The position numbers and the translations under genes are program-made. DNA of 64,000 nucleotides from Collimonas rhizosphaerae (GTDB lineage: Bacteria; Pseudomonadota; Gammaproteobacteria; Burkholderiales; Burkholderiaceae_D). The DNA lies in contig NZ_JBANDC010000006.1 of assembly GCF_038896935.1 (NCBI RefSeq), positions 62,001 to 126,000 on the forward strand. Direction: 5' to 3'. A model generated the notes under the pieces. The model worked only from the letters and a program-made list of their open reading frames with translations. It did not search any database and was not told the origin of the DNA. Within the stretch, counting starts at the first letter, position 1. Each line of letters starts with the position of its first letter. Of this stretch, positions 26,187 to 33,773 are shown piece by piece.

Positions 26187-26984
26187 TCAGGCAGCGCCGG
26201 CCACGGCGGTCAGCATGCTGATGGAGCCGATGTCGATGCCATCCACGGCAATCGTCATCTTCTCGTCGTCCTGCTTGGCGCCGGCGATGTACAGCAATGG
26301 CAGGTAGTGCTCCGGCGTCGGCACTGACAGTTGCGCATCCTGGCCCTGGTCGGCATAGTCGATCAGCGCCTGCATGTCGCCGTTCACCAGGCTTTCCCGG
26401 ATATGGTCGTTGAAGCGCTGGGCCCAGCCATGCACCGGCGCAGCCTGGCTGCGGTTCATCAGGCGCAGGTTGTGCACCACGTCGCCGCTGCCGATAATCA
26501 GCACGCCTTGTTCGCGCAAGACGGCAAGCTTGCGGCCCAGGTCGAAGTGGAACTGCGCCGGCTGGGTAGCGTCGATGCTCAGCTGTATCACCGGCACGTC
26601 GGCCTTGGGAAAAGCCTTGGCCAGCACCGACCAGGTGCCGTGGTCGAGCCCCCATGAGTGGTCCATGGCAACCGCCACCGGCGCCAGCAGGTCGCGCACC
26701 TGCGCCGCCAGCTGCGGATCGCCCGGCGCCGGATAACGCACGTCAAACAGCGCTTGCGGAAAACCGCCGAAATCGTGGATGGTCTTCGGCTGCGCCATTG
26801 CCGTGACGCCGGTGCCGCGCGTGTACCAGTGCGCCGACACCGACAGGATCGCCTTCGGCCGCAGCTTGGCGGCGCGGGCGCCAAGCTCGGCCCATGCAGC
26901 GGTGTAGCGGTTGTCTTCAAGTGCATTCATCGGGCTGCCGTGGCCGAAGAAAATCGCCGGCATGCGGGTGGCAATGGTGCTCAT
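26187..26984 (-). CDS. ygiD: 4,5-DOPA dioxygenase extradiol family protein
   Basis: Class III extradiol ring-cleavage dioxygenase of the LigB/DODA family, 265 residues. FGHGSPMNAL near residue 14, SVSAHWYTRG near 48 and GSGDVVHNLRLMN near 165 carry the metal-binding histidines. In plants the relative makes betalamic acid; in bacteria such as E. coli YgiD it acts on catechols in vitro. It starts after GAAGAG at 26984. It is followed in reverse orientation by doxX just upstream, and both are divergent from a LysR gene, a common arrangement for this pair. Confidence 0.9.
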   Translation of the reverse strand: MSTIATRMPAIFFGHGSPMNALEDNRYTAAWAELGARAAKLRPKAILSVSAHWYTRGTGVTAMAQPKTIHDFGGFPQALFDVRYPAPGDPQLAAQVRDLLAPVAVAMDHSWGLDHGTWSVLAKAFPKADVPVIQLSIDATQPAQFHFDLGRKLAVLREQGVLIIGSGDVVHNLRLMNRSQAAPVHGWAQRFNDHIRESLVNGDMQALIDYADQGQDAQLSVPTPEHYLPLLYIAGAKQDDEKMTIAVDGIDIGSISMLTAVAGAA

Positions 26985-27005
26985 CTTGATCTCTTCCAAA
27001 AAAAT

Positions 27006-27404
27006 TTATTTACCCGCCTGGCTGCCGCCCAGCGCAAATGCGCCGTTGCCCAGCAAGGCTACCGAAATGGCGGCCGCCACCATGAAAGCCGGATATTCCC
27101 AGCCGCCGTTAGGGCTGGTGAACACCCAGCCGTTGCCGGCGTGTACCGATAATGCGCCCAACAGCACCGGCAGCGAAATCACCGCGGCAATCCGCGCCTG
27201 TAGGCCGAGCGCCATGGCGATCCCGGTCAGCACTTCGACCGCCACCACAGGATATACCGACCATGCCGGGAAACCCTGGCTGGCGAAGAAAGCGGCGGCG
27301 CCCGGCAAAGTGAAGACAAACACTTTCAGGTAAGCATGGGCCAGCAGCGCGATGCCCAGGGTCAGCCTGAGCAGGGTGGCGGCATAGGCGCTTGGATTGT
27401 TCAT
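27006..27404 (-). CDS. DoxX family membrane protein
   Basis: A 132-residue membrane protein with four hydrophobic segments. The N-terminal LRLTLGIALLAHAYLKVF and the central VEVLTGIAMALGLQARIAAV are typical for DoxX/DoxD-like proteins, which associate with redox functions or quinones. It is the first gene of the doxX-ygiD operon, which faces the LysR gene across a 137-base AT-rich region. Confidence 0.9.
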   Translation of the reverse strand: MNNPSAYAATLLRLTLGIALLAHAYLKVFVFTLPGAAAFFASQGFPAWSVYPVVAVEVLTGIAMALGLQARIAAVISLPVLLGALSVHAGNGWVFTSPNGGWEYPAFMVAAAISVALLGNGAFALGGSQAGK

Positions 27405-27509
27405 GGTATTACTTTCACAAGAAATGGTTAAAAGCCAAGGGAATTGATGGATCGTATTCGACTATATATTCTTGCAATCAAAAGAAAAATCATGTTTTAT
27501 TGAAATAAC

Positions 27510-27527
27510 ATTTCCGAATTCCAAAAT
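27510..27527. promoter_or_regulatory. Dyad in the doxX/lysR divergent promoter
   Basis: ATTTCCGAATTCCAAAAT is an imperfect inverted repeat (7 of 9 pairs) centred on GAATTC, 14 bases before the LysR start. A second weaker dyad, TGTTTTATTGAAATAACA, lies just left of it. Their position fits a LysR-type binding region. Confidence 0.4.
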
Positions 27528-27541
27528 AATAAGGCACTGCG

Positions 27542-28456
27542 ATGAATCTGTTCGAGGCGATGAAAGTATTTGTCAAAGTGACTGAAACCGGCAGCTTGTC
27601 GGGCGCGGCGCGGATCCTGAACCTGTCCAATCCCTCGGTGACGCGGCACATCGCCGACCTCGAGCAATACCTGGGCGCGCGCCTGCTGAACCGCAGCACG
27701 CGCCGCCTCAGTCTGACCGATACCGGCAGCGCTTACCTGGAGCGCTGCAAGCAGGTGCTGGCCGATCTTGAGCAAGCCACGCTGGCGGCCGGCATGCATG
27801 CCGCCAACCCGAGCGGCGTGTTGCGCGTCAACGCGCCGGTATCTTTCTCCGTCAACCACCTGGGCCGGCTGCTGCCGCTGTATGCCCAGCGGTATCCGAA
27901 TGTGGAACTGGATGTGACCTTGTCCGACCGCATTGTCGACCTGGTCGAAGAAGGTTTCGACCTGGCGATCCGCATCGGCCGCCTGCAAAACTCCAGCCTG
28001 GTGATGCGCAAGCTGGCCAAGGCGCATGTGCTGACCTGCGCTGCCCCGGCTTATCTGGCGCAGCACGGCGTGCCGCAGCATCCTGACGACCTGGCCCGGC
28101 ATGCCTGCCTGACCTACGCCTATATGCAGCCAGGCAATGAATGGCGCCTGCAGCGCGACGGCAAGGTCCATACGGTGCGCGTCGGCGGCGGCCTGCATTG
28201 CAATAACGGCGATCTGCTGATGGCGGCGGCGGTAGCCGGCATGGGCATCATCCGCGAGCCGACGTTCATCATCGGCGACGCCATCCGCGACGGCCGCCTG
28301 CAGCCGATCCTCACCGATTACCACGGCGACGCCCTGGCGGTCCACGCGGTGTATCCGAGCCGCCAGCACCTCTCGGCCAAAGTGCGCACCTTTGTTGATT
28401 TCCTGGCGCAGCAGTTCGGCGAAGTGCCGGCCTGGGACCGCGACCTGCCAATATGA
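27542..28456 (+). CDS. LysR family transcriptional regulator
   Basis: A 304-residue regulator with the N-terminal LysR winged helix (FEAMKVFVKVTETGSLSGAA, then SNPSVTRHIADLEQYLGARLLNRSTRRLSLT) and a C-terminal periplasmic-binding-like effector domain from about residue 90. It is divergent from doxX-ygiD and probably controls them and itself. A terminator follows directly after the stop codon. The effector is unknown; members of this CrgA-like subgroup often sense oxidants or aromatic compounds. Confidence 0.92.
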   Translation: MNLFEAMKVFVKVTETGSLSGAARILNLSNPSVTRHIADLEQYLGARLLNRSTRRLSLTDTGSAYLERCKQVLADLEQATLAAGMHAANPSGVLRVNAPVSFSVNHLGRLLPLYAQRYPNVELDVTLSDRIVDLVEEGFDLAIRIGRLQNSSLVMRKLAKAHVLTCAAPAYLAQHGVPQHPDDLARHACLTYAYMQPGNEWRLQRDGKVHTVRVGGGLHCNNGDLLMAAAVAGMGIIREPTFIIGDAIRDGRLQPILTDYHGDALAVHAVYPSRQHLSAKVRTFVDFLAQQFGEVPAWDRDLPI

Positions 28457-28482
28457 AAAAAGGCCGCATCAGCGGCCTTTTT
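28455..28482. terminator. Bidirectional terminator between lysR and phasin gene
   Basis: AGGCCGC/GCGGCCT with an ATCA loop is flanked by six A and five T. It serves both convergent genes. Confidence 0.9.
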
Positions 28483-28503
28483 CCTGGATCGGCAAGCGAG
28501 GAC

Positions 28504-29058
28504 TTACTTCTTGCTGCGCGGCGTCGCCGCCTTGGTCAGCTGCGCGCCGGCGTTGTTCAGGTTGGCTTCCAGCGTTTCCACCGCCTGCTTGGCATTCTTG
28601 GTCAGCTGCTCATAACCGGCATTGGCGTTGCTGATCACTGATTTCAGGATCGCGATCGCATTTTCGGAACCGGCCGGCGCGTTCTTGCTGACTTCTTCAA
28701 TCAAGGCATTGATGCGGCGGCTGGTTTCCGCCAATTGCGCTTCTGCGGCACGCGTGTATTCGGCCTGGGTGCCGGAAGCAATGCTAGCCAGGTGACGGCC
28801 GTAGGCTGCAGCCTTTTCGGCGCCAGGCTTGGCCTGGGCCGCAGAGATGTTGAGGAATTCCTGCGGATCCTTGGCACTCAGCAGCTGCTTGGCGGCGCCG
28901 CCGGATTCTTCCAGCGAAGCCTTGGTCGCGTTGATGTTGAGTTCGATGACTTTTTCAACGCCCTCAAAGGTTTTTGTAGTCAGGGTATTGAGCAATGCCA
29001 ACTGGGCTTCGAAATGCGCTTTGGTTGCTGCGGCAAACTGTTCATGAAACGAAAACAT
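28504..29058 (-). CDS. phaP: Phasin family protein
   Basis: Amphipathic protein that coats polyhydroxyalkanoate granules, 184 residues, the normal size. The N terminus SFHEQFAAATKAHFEAQ and the repeated helical pattern FEGVEKVIELNINATKASLEES are typical for the Phasin_2 family. The end is rich in Lys and Ser. The ATG at 29058 follows a good GGAGAAGG. It indicates that the organism stores PHA, although no PHA synthase lies in the window. Confidence 0.92.
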   Translation of the reverse strand: MFSFHEQFAAATKAHFEAQLALLNTLTTKTFEGVEKVIELNINATKASLEESGGAAKQLLSAKDPQEFLNISAAQAKPGAEKAAAYGRHLASIASGTQAEYTRAAEAQLAETSRRINALIEEVSKNAPAGSENAIAILKSVISNANAGYEQLTKNAKQAVETLEANLNNAGAQLTKAATPRSKK

Positions 29059-29161
29059 GGCCTTCTCCTGTGTGGACAAATCAACTCTTGCTATCAATAT
29101 GGCAATATTGCACATTCTATGAGCAAAATGTGAATCTGCCTCCTGCCAAATTTAACAGTCC

Positions 29162-29198
29162 CTAGCAGCCTGTCGGACTTAGGATGATCGGCTGCTAG
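29162..29198. repeat. Perfect 9-bp inverted repeat overlapping the M15 peptidase stop
   Basis: CTAGCAGCC and GGCTGCTAG pair around a 19-base loop. The stop codon of the minus-strand peptidase gene lies in the right arm. No T run follows, so it looks more like a repeat end or a REP-like hairpin than a classical terminator. Confidence 0.5.
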
Positions 29199-29977
29199 CT
29201 CGCCACGGCAGCGCAAACCTTCCTGTCTTTCGGTTTGCCGCCATGGCCGGTACGGCAAGCACGGTAGGCAACCACCGTGCTTTCAAACAGCTGGCGCGCC
29301 TGCGGCGCCGGCAGTTTCGCCAGCCGTTCCGCCAGCTTGCGGCTGACCTGGAAATGCTGGTAATCGATGGGCTTTTTCCAATCCCCGCCCCAGGTCAGAA
29401 AACCATGCTGCGCAAATAGTTCCACAACTTGCTCGCTGCTCCCCGCCCGGCCGGCGATGCGTTCGCCGAAAGCTTGCCCGGCCGGCGGACTGTAGGCCAG
29501 CCGGCCTTGCGCATCGCGCCGCACATACGGGTTTTGCAAAGGATTGATATCGATCGCCAAACCGTAGGCATGCAAGGACACCGCTCCGCCGCCGGTAATC
29601 GGCCTGTCATTGAAGGCAGAAGTGTTGTTGTCCGCCATCGAGGCGTCGTCGTTGCCTTGATAATGCTCCATCAGGCGGGCCTGCGCAAGCGGGAAGCGGC
29701 GCTTGAGCAGCTCGTCGAACAGCGCTTTTACTTGGGGCGCAACCGCTGCCATGACCATGATCTCGCCGTCGTCGTGGCGCACCTGGTCAAAGTCGAGATA
29801 AGAGAAACGGACCACTTGCAGCTGCGGGCAGTCAACCGGCGCCCCAGGTCGCAATACGTGTTGCTTGAGCAGCGCGCATTGCTGGCTGTCCAGCCCCGTG
29901 GTGGCGCTGGCCTGGGATGCCGCGCCCGCCAGCAGCAGCGCCAGCGTCAGCCGGCGCAGCACGGAAGCAGCCGTCAT
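29195..29977 (-). CDS. Exported M15-family peptidase (D-Ala-D-Ala carboxypeptidase-like)
   Basis: A 260-residue putative peptidoglycan hydrolase. It has a signal peptide (cut near SQASA), then an M15 catalytic domain: SLHAYGLAIDINPLQNPY near residue 142 provides the first histidine and aspartate ligands, and DYQHFQ near 215 the last histidine. Members of this type cut D-Ala-D-Ala or L-Ala-D-Glu bonds. The ATG overlaps the patatin stop (TGATG), so both genes are coupled. The C-terminal 40 residues are basic. Confidence 0.85.
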   Translation of the reverse strand: MTAASVLRRLTLALLLAGAASQASATTGLDSQQCALLKQHVLRPGAPVDCPQLQVVRFSYLDFDQVRHDDGEIMVMAAVAPQVKALFDELLKRRFPLAQARLMEHYQGNDDASMADNNTSAFNDRPITGGGAVSLHAYGLAIDINPLQNPYVRRDAQGRLAYSPPAGQAFGERIAGRAGSSEQVVELFAQHGFLTWGGDWKKPIDYQHFQVSRKLAERLAKLPAPQARQLFESTVVAYRACRTGHGGKPKDRKVCAAVAS

Positions 29978-31161
29978 CAGCTCACCGGCGGCATGACCAG
30001 TTCGTGCACCACCAGGCCGGCGTCGGAATCGCCGAAAGTGTCGCCATTGGCTTTGACACGCTCGGCGGCCTGCATGGCGTCGGAGTAGCCTTGTTCCCAA
30101 CGCCATTCGATTGAGCCGCGCGAAAAATTGATGTCCTTGGACGGCATGTTCCAGTCATGGCCGCTATAGCGCAGGCGCACGATATGGATCGTGCTGTTGT
30201 CATGCAGGCCCTTGAATTCCTTGAGGTCCGATTTGCTGCGCAGCTCAGGCGGCAGCTTGTCGTACAGCGCTTGCGCGGCGCGCCGCAGTTGATACATGCG
30301 CAAGTAGTTTTCGATGTGGCGCTCCGAACGGGAGGCAAAGGTCACGTCTTTCTGGCGGTTCGTGATCTGGTCCAGGGTCACCGGCTCGGGACCGTTGGCG
30401 CTCCACAGATCCACCATGACGCACAAGGTGTTGCCATCGATGTCAGTCTTGGATTCGTCGTCCAGCACCACTTCCAGCGGCGTATTCGAATACAGGCCGC
30501 CGTCCCAGTACAGGTCGCCGTCTATCCGCACCGGCGCAAAGCCGGGCGGCAGGGCGCCGCTGGCCATGATGTGCTCGACGCCGATGGTCCTTTCCTGCGA
30601 ATCGAAGTTGACCAGGCTGCCGCAAGCGACCTTCATCGCGCTGACGGTCAGGCGCATGCCGCCCGGATTGTTCAGGTGCTTGAAATCGACCAGGCGCGAC
30701 AGCGTTTCCGCCAGCGGGGTGGTGTCGTAAAAGCTGGCTTTCTCGGCCGGCACCGGCCAGCCCAGCACGAAAGGATTCGGCGAACGCGGCGAGAAAAATC
30801 CCGGCACGCCGCGCGCAGTGACGTCGGTGGTGGTCCACCAGGTGTTGAACTGGCGCGCGCTGTCGGTGACCTTGCCCAGGTCCATCAGGTCGCCATGGCC
30901 GACCTGCTCCCAGAATTCCTTGAGCCGCGATAAGCGCATATCGCGCTCATTGCCGGCGATGATCGCGGCATTGATGGCGCCGATCGAAGTTCCCACCACC
31001 CAGTCCGGCGTCAGCCCGTTTTCATGCATCGCATGATAAACCCCGGCCTGATATGCCCCCAGCGCACCCCCGCCCTGCAATACCAGCGCCACCCGCGGGG
31101 TGACGGACTCGGCTTTGGTTTTAGTACGGATTCGTGCTTTGGAAGTGGTTGCATTGCTCAT
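29977..31161 (-). CDS. Patatin-like phospholipase
   Basis: A 394-residue acyl hydrolase. After a basic N-terminal stretch come the oxyanion-hole motif GGGALGAYQAGV near residue 28, the nucleophile motif GTSIGA near 56 and the DGG motif in YWDGGLYSN near 215, so the Ser-Asp dyad is complete. The C-terminal part, about 270-385, is the DUF3734-type region found with this patatin subgroup in PHA-producing betaproteobacteria. No signal peptide is seen. It is coupled to the M15 peptidase gene. Confidence 0.9.
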   Translation of the reverse strand: MSNATTSKARIRTKTKAESVTPRVALVLQGGGALGAYQAGVYHAMHENGLTPDWVVGTSIGAINAAIIAGNERDMRLSRLKEFWEQVGHGDLMDLGKVTDSARQFNTWWTTTDVTARGVPGFFSPRSPNPFVLGWPVPAEKASFYDTTPLAETLSRLVDFKHLNNPGGMRLTVSAMKVACGSLVNFDSQERTIGVEHIMASGALPPGFAPVRIDGDLYWDGGLYSNTPLEVVLDDESKTDIDGNTLCVMVDLWSANGPEPVTLDQITNRQKDVTFASRSERHIENYLRMYQLRRAAQALYDKLPPELRSKSDLKEFKGLHDNSTIHIVRLRYSGHDWNMPSKDINFSRGSIEWRWEQGYSDAMQAAERVKANGDTFGDSDAGLVVHELVMPPVS

Positions 31162-31256
31162 TTGGCGCCCGTCTTGTGTAGGGAAGAGCAATCATATTAA
31201 CCGATAGCGGCGGACGGCAGCGGCCACAGCCGATATGTCATCAAACCATCATAAAC

Positions 31257-31275
31257 AGTAACGATTCTCATTTGT
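31257..31275 (+). promoter_or_regulatory. Candidate Fur box upstream of the iron-binding protein gene
   Basis: AGTAACGATTCTCATTTGT matches 11 of 19 positions of the classical Fur consensus, including the core GAT..TCATT. It lies about 80 bases before the start of the ferric-iron binding protein, next to an AT-rich segment that could be the promoter. Confidence 0.5.
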
Positions 31276-31354
31276 GATATATTAGCCAAGCCCCAAATGT
31301 AACTATTTGTTACAGGCAATGAATTATCATTCGATCACCAAAACAGGAGTCTCC

Positions 31355-32389
31355 ATGTTGTTGCGCTCTCTCATCGCCAGCGCCGTGCTGGCCGCCAGTT
31401 CAGCTACCGTTATCGCTCAAGAGCAGGTGCTGAACCTGTATTCGGCGCGCCACTATCAAACCGACGAAGCGCTGTATGGCAATTTCACCAAGGCTACCGG
31501 CATCAAGATCAACCGCGTCGACGGCGACGACGCCGGCACCGTTGCGCGCCTGAAGAGCGAAGGCGCGGCCAGTCCGGCCGACGTGATCTTGCTGGTGGAT
31601 GCGGCGCGCCTGTGGCGGGCGGAACAAGACGGCTTGTTCCAGCCGGTGAAATCGGCCATCCTCGACGAACGCATCCCGGCCAACCTGCGCGGCAAGGACA
31701 ATGGCAAAGGATCGCAGTGGTTCGGTTTTTCGACTCGCGCCCGCGTGATCGTCTACAACAGGCAAAACGTCCAGCCGCAAGACGTCGAGACCTACGAAGC
31801 GCTGGCCGATCCGAAGAACAAGGGCAAGCTGTGCACCCGCTCCGGTTCGCATCCCTACAATGTGTCGCTGTTCGGCTCCTTGCTGGAGCACCATGGCGAA
31901 GCCGGGACGGAAGCGCTGCTCAAGGGTTATGTCGCCAACCAGGCACGCTCGCCGGTGGGTGGCGACACCGACCAGATCAAGGCGGTCGCCTCCGGCGAAT
32001 GCGGCGTGGCGATTTCGAATTCCTACTACGTGGCGCGGCTGATGAAATCGAGCAAGCCGGAAGATATCGAAGTCATGAAAAAAGTGGCGGTGATCTGGCC
32101 TAACCAGAAAACCACCGGCGCCCATGTCAACATCGCCGGCGCCGGCGTCGCCAAGAACGCGCCGCATCGCGAGGCTGCGGTCAAGTTCCTGGAGTATTTG
32201 TCCAGCGACGACGCGCAGCGCTATTTCGCCGAAGGTAATAACGAATCGCCGGCAGTCAAAGGCGTGAAGAGCGGCAATCCGGCGCCGGATGCGCTCGGTC
32301 CGTACAAGGCGGAAGTGATCGACGTTTCCGCAGTGGGCCGCAACCAGCAGAAAGTCCAGCAATTGCTGGACCGCGCCAACTACAAATAA
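31355..32389 (+). CDS. fbpA: Fe(3+) ABC transporter substrate-binding protein
   Basis: Periplasmic ferric-iron binding protein of the FbpA/FutA type, 344 residues. The ATG at 31355 follows ACAGGAG; a signal peptide ends near VIAQ. The mature start LNLYSARHYQTDEALY and the later GVAISNSYYVARL carry the tyrosines typical for iron coordination in this family. The gene stands alone on the plus strand behind a candidate Fur box; its ATPase is convergent and its permease lies further on, so the transporter is split over three transcription units. Confidence 0.92.
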   Translation: MLLRSLIASAVLAASSATVIAQEQVLNLYSARHYQTDEALYGNFTKATGIKINRVDGDDAGTVARLKSEGAASPADVILLVDAARLWRAEQDGLFQPVKSAILDERIPANLRGKDNGKGSQWFGFSTRARVIVYNRQNVQPQDVETYEALADPKNKGKLCTRSGSHPYNVSLFGSLLEHHGEAGTEALLKGYVANQARSPVGGDTDQIKAVASGECGVAISNSYYVARLMKSSKPEDIEVMKKVAVIWPNQKTTGAHVNIAGAGVAKNAPHREAAVKFLEYLSSDDAQRYFAEGNNESPAVKGVKSGNPAPDALGPYKAEVIDVSAVGRNQQKVQQLLDRANYK

Positions 32390-32411
32390 TAGGAGGCCAG
32401 GATTGGAGCAA

Positions 32412-32440
32412 GGGCTGGCGCGCGATGCGCCAGCCCTTTT
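32412..32440. terminator. Terminator after the iron-binding protein gene
   Basis: GGGCTGGCGC and GCGCCAGCCC form a perfect 10-bp stem with a short loop, followed by TTTT. It lies between the convergent iron-binding protein gene and the small ORF at 32457. Confidence 0.85.
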
Positions 32441-32456
32441 CATGCCGGTGCACGAT

Positions 32457-32540
32457 CTATTTTTTCCTGATCATGTAAATCGCCAGCCCTACCATCAGCA
32501 CCACGCCAAACTCCAGGCCGACCACAATATATTGCGCCAT
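32457..32540 (-). CDS. 27-residue single-pass membrane peptide (candidate small gene)
   Basis: Too short for ordinary gene finders. The frame begins MAQYIVVGLEFG and ends IYMIRKK, so it is one hydrophobic helix of about 20 residues with a Glu in the middle and a basic cytoplasmic end, the typical look of a regulatory or accessory small membrane protein. It starts 21 bases after the stop codon of the iron-transport ATPase on the same strand and ends just before a strong terminator. A clear Shine-Dalgarno is not visible, so expression would depend on coupling to the ATPase. I do not recognise the family. Confidence 0.5.
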   Translation of the reverse strand: MAQYIVVGLEFGVVLMVGLAIYMIRKK

Positions 32541-32561
32541 GATGATTATTTATCCGAAAAG

Positions 32562-33638
32562 TCATGCAATTGATAAAGGGAAGGTCACCACGTGGCTCAC
32601 ATCCAGTTTGATGCCAATCCATTCGTCGACGGCATGGTCGTGATGCGACGGCACCAATGCCAGCAGCTCCTGGCCGCTCGCCAGCTGCAGCGTGTACAGG
32701 AATTCAGCGCCGCGGAAAGACTTGCGCTTTATGCGCGCCTTGAACGGCGAAGCGTCGTCATGCACGATATCGTCCGCGCGCAGCAACACGTCGAACGGAG
32801 CAGGCCCGTGCGCCTGGATATGCTGCAGGGCTGCGGCGCTGACGTCCTGCAAGTCGCCCAAGGCAGTCGCTACCGCCGGCCGTCCATCGTGCTGGACCAG
32901 GCGGCCTGGCAGCAATACGCCATGGCCGATGAAATCGGCGACAAAGCGCGTCGCCGGGCGATGGTACAGATCATAGGGCGCCGCCCATTGCTCCAGGTGG
33001 CCATGCTGCATCACGCCTACCACGTCACCTATCGCGAATGCTTCCAGCTGGTCGTGCGTCACCATCAGCGCCGTGATGCCGGCCTGCTTCAGGATCTGGC
33101 GCACGTCTTGCGCCAGGCGCTCGCGCAATTCGATGTCGAGGCTGGAAAACGGCTCGTCCAGCAACAGCAGGCGCGGCTCCGGCGCCAAGGCGCGCGCCAG
33201 CGCCACCCGCTGCTGCTGGCCGCCCGACAGTTGATGCGGATATTTTTCCTGCGAACCTTCCAGTCCCACCAGGGCCAGCATCTCATCGACCCGCCGCAAG
33301 CGCTGCTGGCGCGACGCGTCATGCAAGCCAAAGCCGATATTCGCGGCAATGTCCAGATGCGGGAACAAGGCAAAATCCTGGAACACCATGCCGATACGGC
33401 GCCGCTCGGCGGCAATCCTGGTCTCGGGCCCATCCAGCAGCACCTGCCCCAGGGAAATTCTCCCGCCCTGCGCCTGCTCCAGGCCGGCGATCGCGCGCAG
33501 CAAGCTGGTCTTGCCGCTGCCCGAAGGGCCGATCAGCACGCCGAGCTGGCCGGCGGCGAGCTGCAGCGACACGGCTTGCACCGCCGGTGCCGGCGCGCCT
33601 GGATAACTGACACTGACTTGATCGAGGGTGAGAAACAT
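32562..33638 (-). CDS. fbpC: Fe(3+) ABC transporter ATP-binding protein
   Basis: ATPase of the ferric-iron importer, 358 residues. It has Walker A GPSGSGKTS near residue 40, signature LSGGQQQRVALARAL, Walker B LLLLDEPFSSLD and a C-terminal regulatory beta domain (about 240-358) of the TOBE type. I chose the ATG before FLTLDQVSVSYPG; the open frame continues far upstream but that part is antisense to the permease gene. It is divergent from the permease gene fbpB. Confidence 0.92.
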   Translation of the reverse strand: MFLTLDQVSVSYPGAPAPAVQAVSLQLAAGQLGVLIGPSGSGKTSLLRAIAGLEQAQGGRISLGQVLLDGPETRIAAERRRIGMVFQDFALFPHLDIAANIGFGLHDASRQQRLRRVDEMLALVGLEGSQEKYPHQLSGGQQQRVALARALAPEPRLLLLDEPFSSLDIELRERLAQDVRQILKQAGITALMVTHDQLEAFAIGDVVGVMQHGHLEQWAAPYDLYHRPATRFVADFIGHGVLLPGRLVQHDGRPAVATALGDLQDVSAAALQHIQAHGPAPFDVLLRADDIVHDDASPFKARIKRKSFRGAEFLYTLQLASGQELLALVPSHHDHAVDEWIGIKLDVSHVVTFPLSIA

Positions 33639-33773
33639 GGGAAACGGATAAGTGAGGCTGGTTACAATTCGGTTGCTCGGGATGAAGCCGCGCTTGCAGT
33701 GCAAAGCCAGCAGCGGAAAGCCGTAGTTTACCGTACTCCCGTTTGCATCCCGTAATTTCCTGCTTCCATATAC

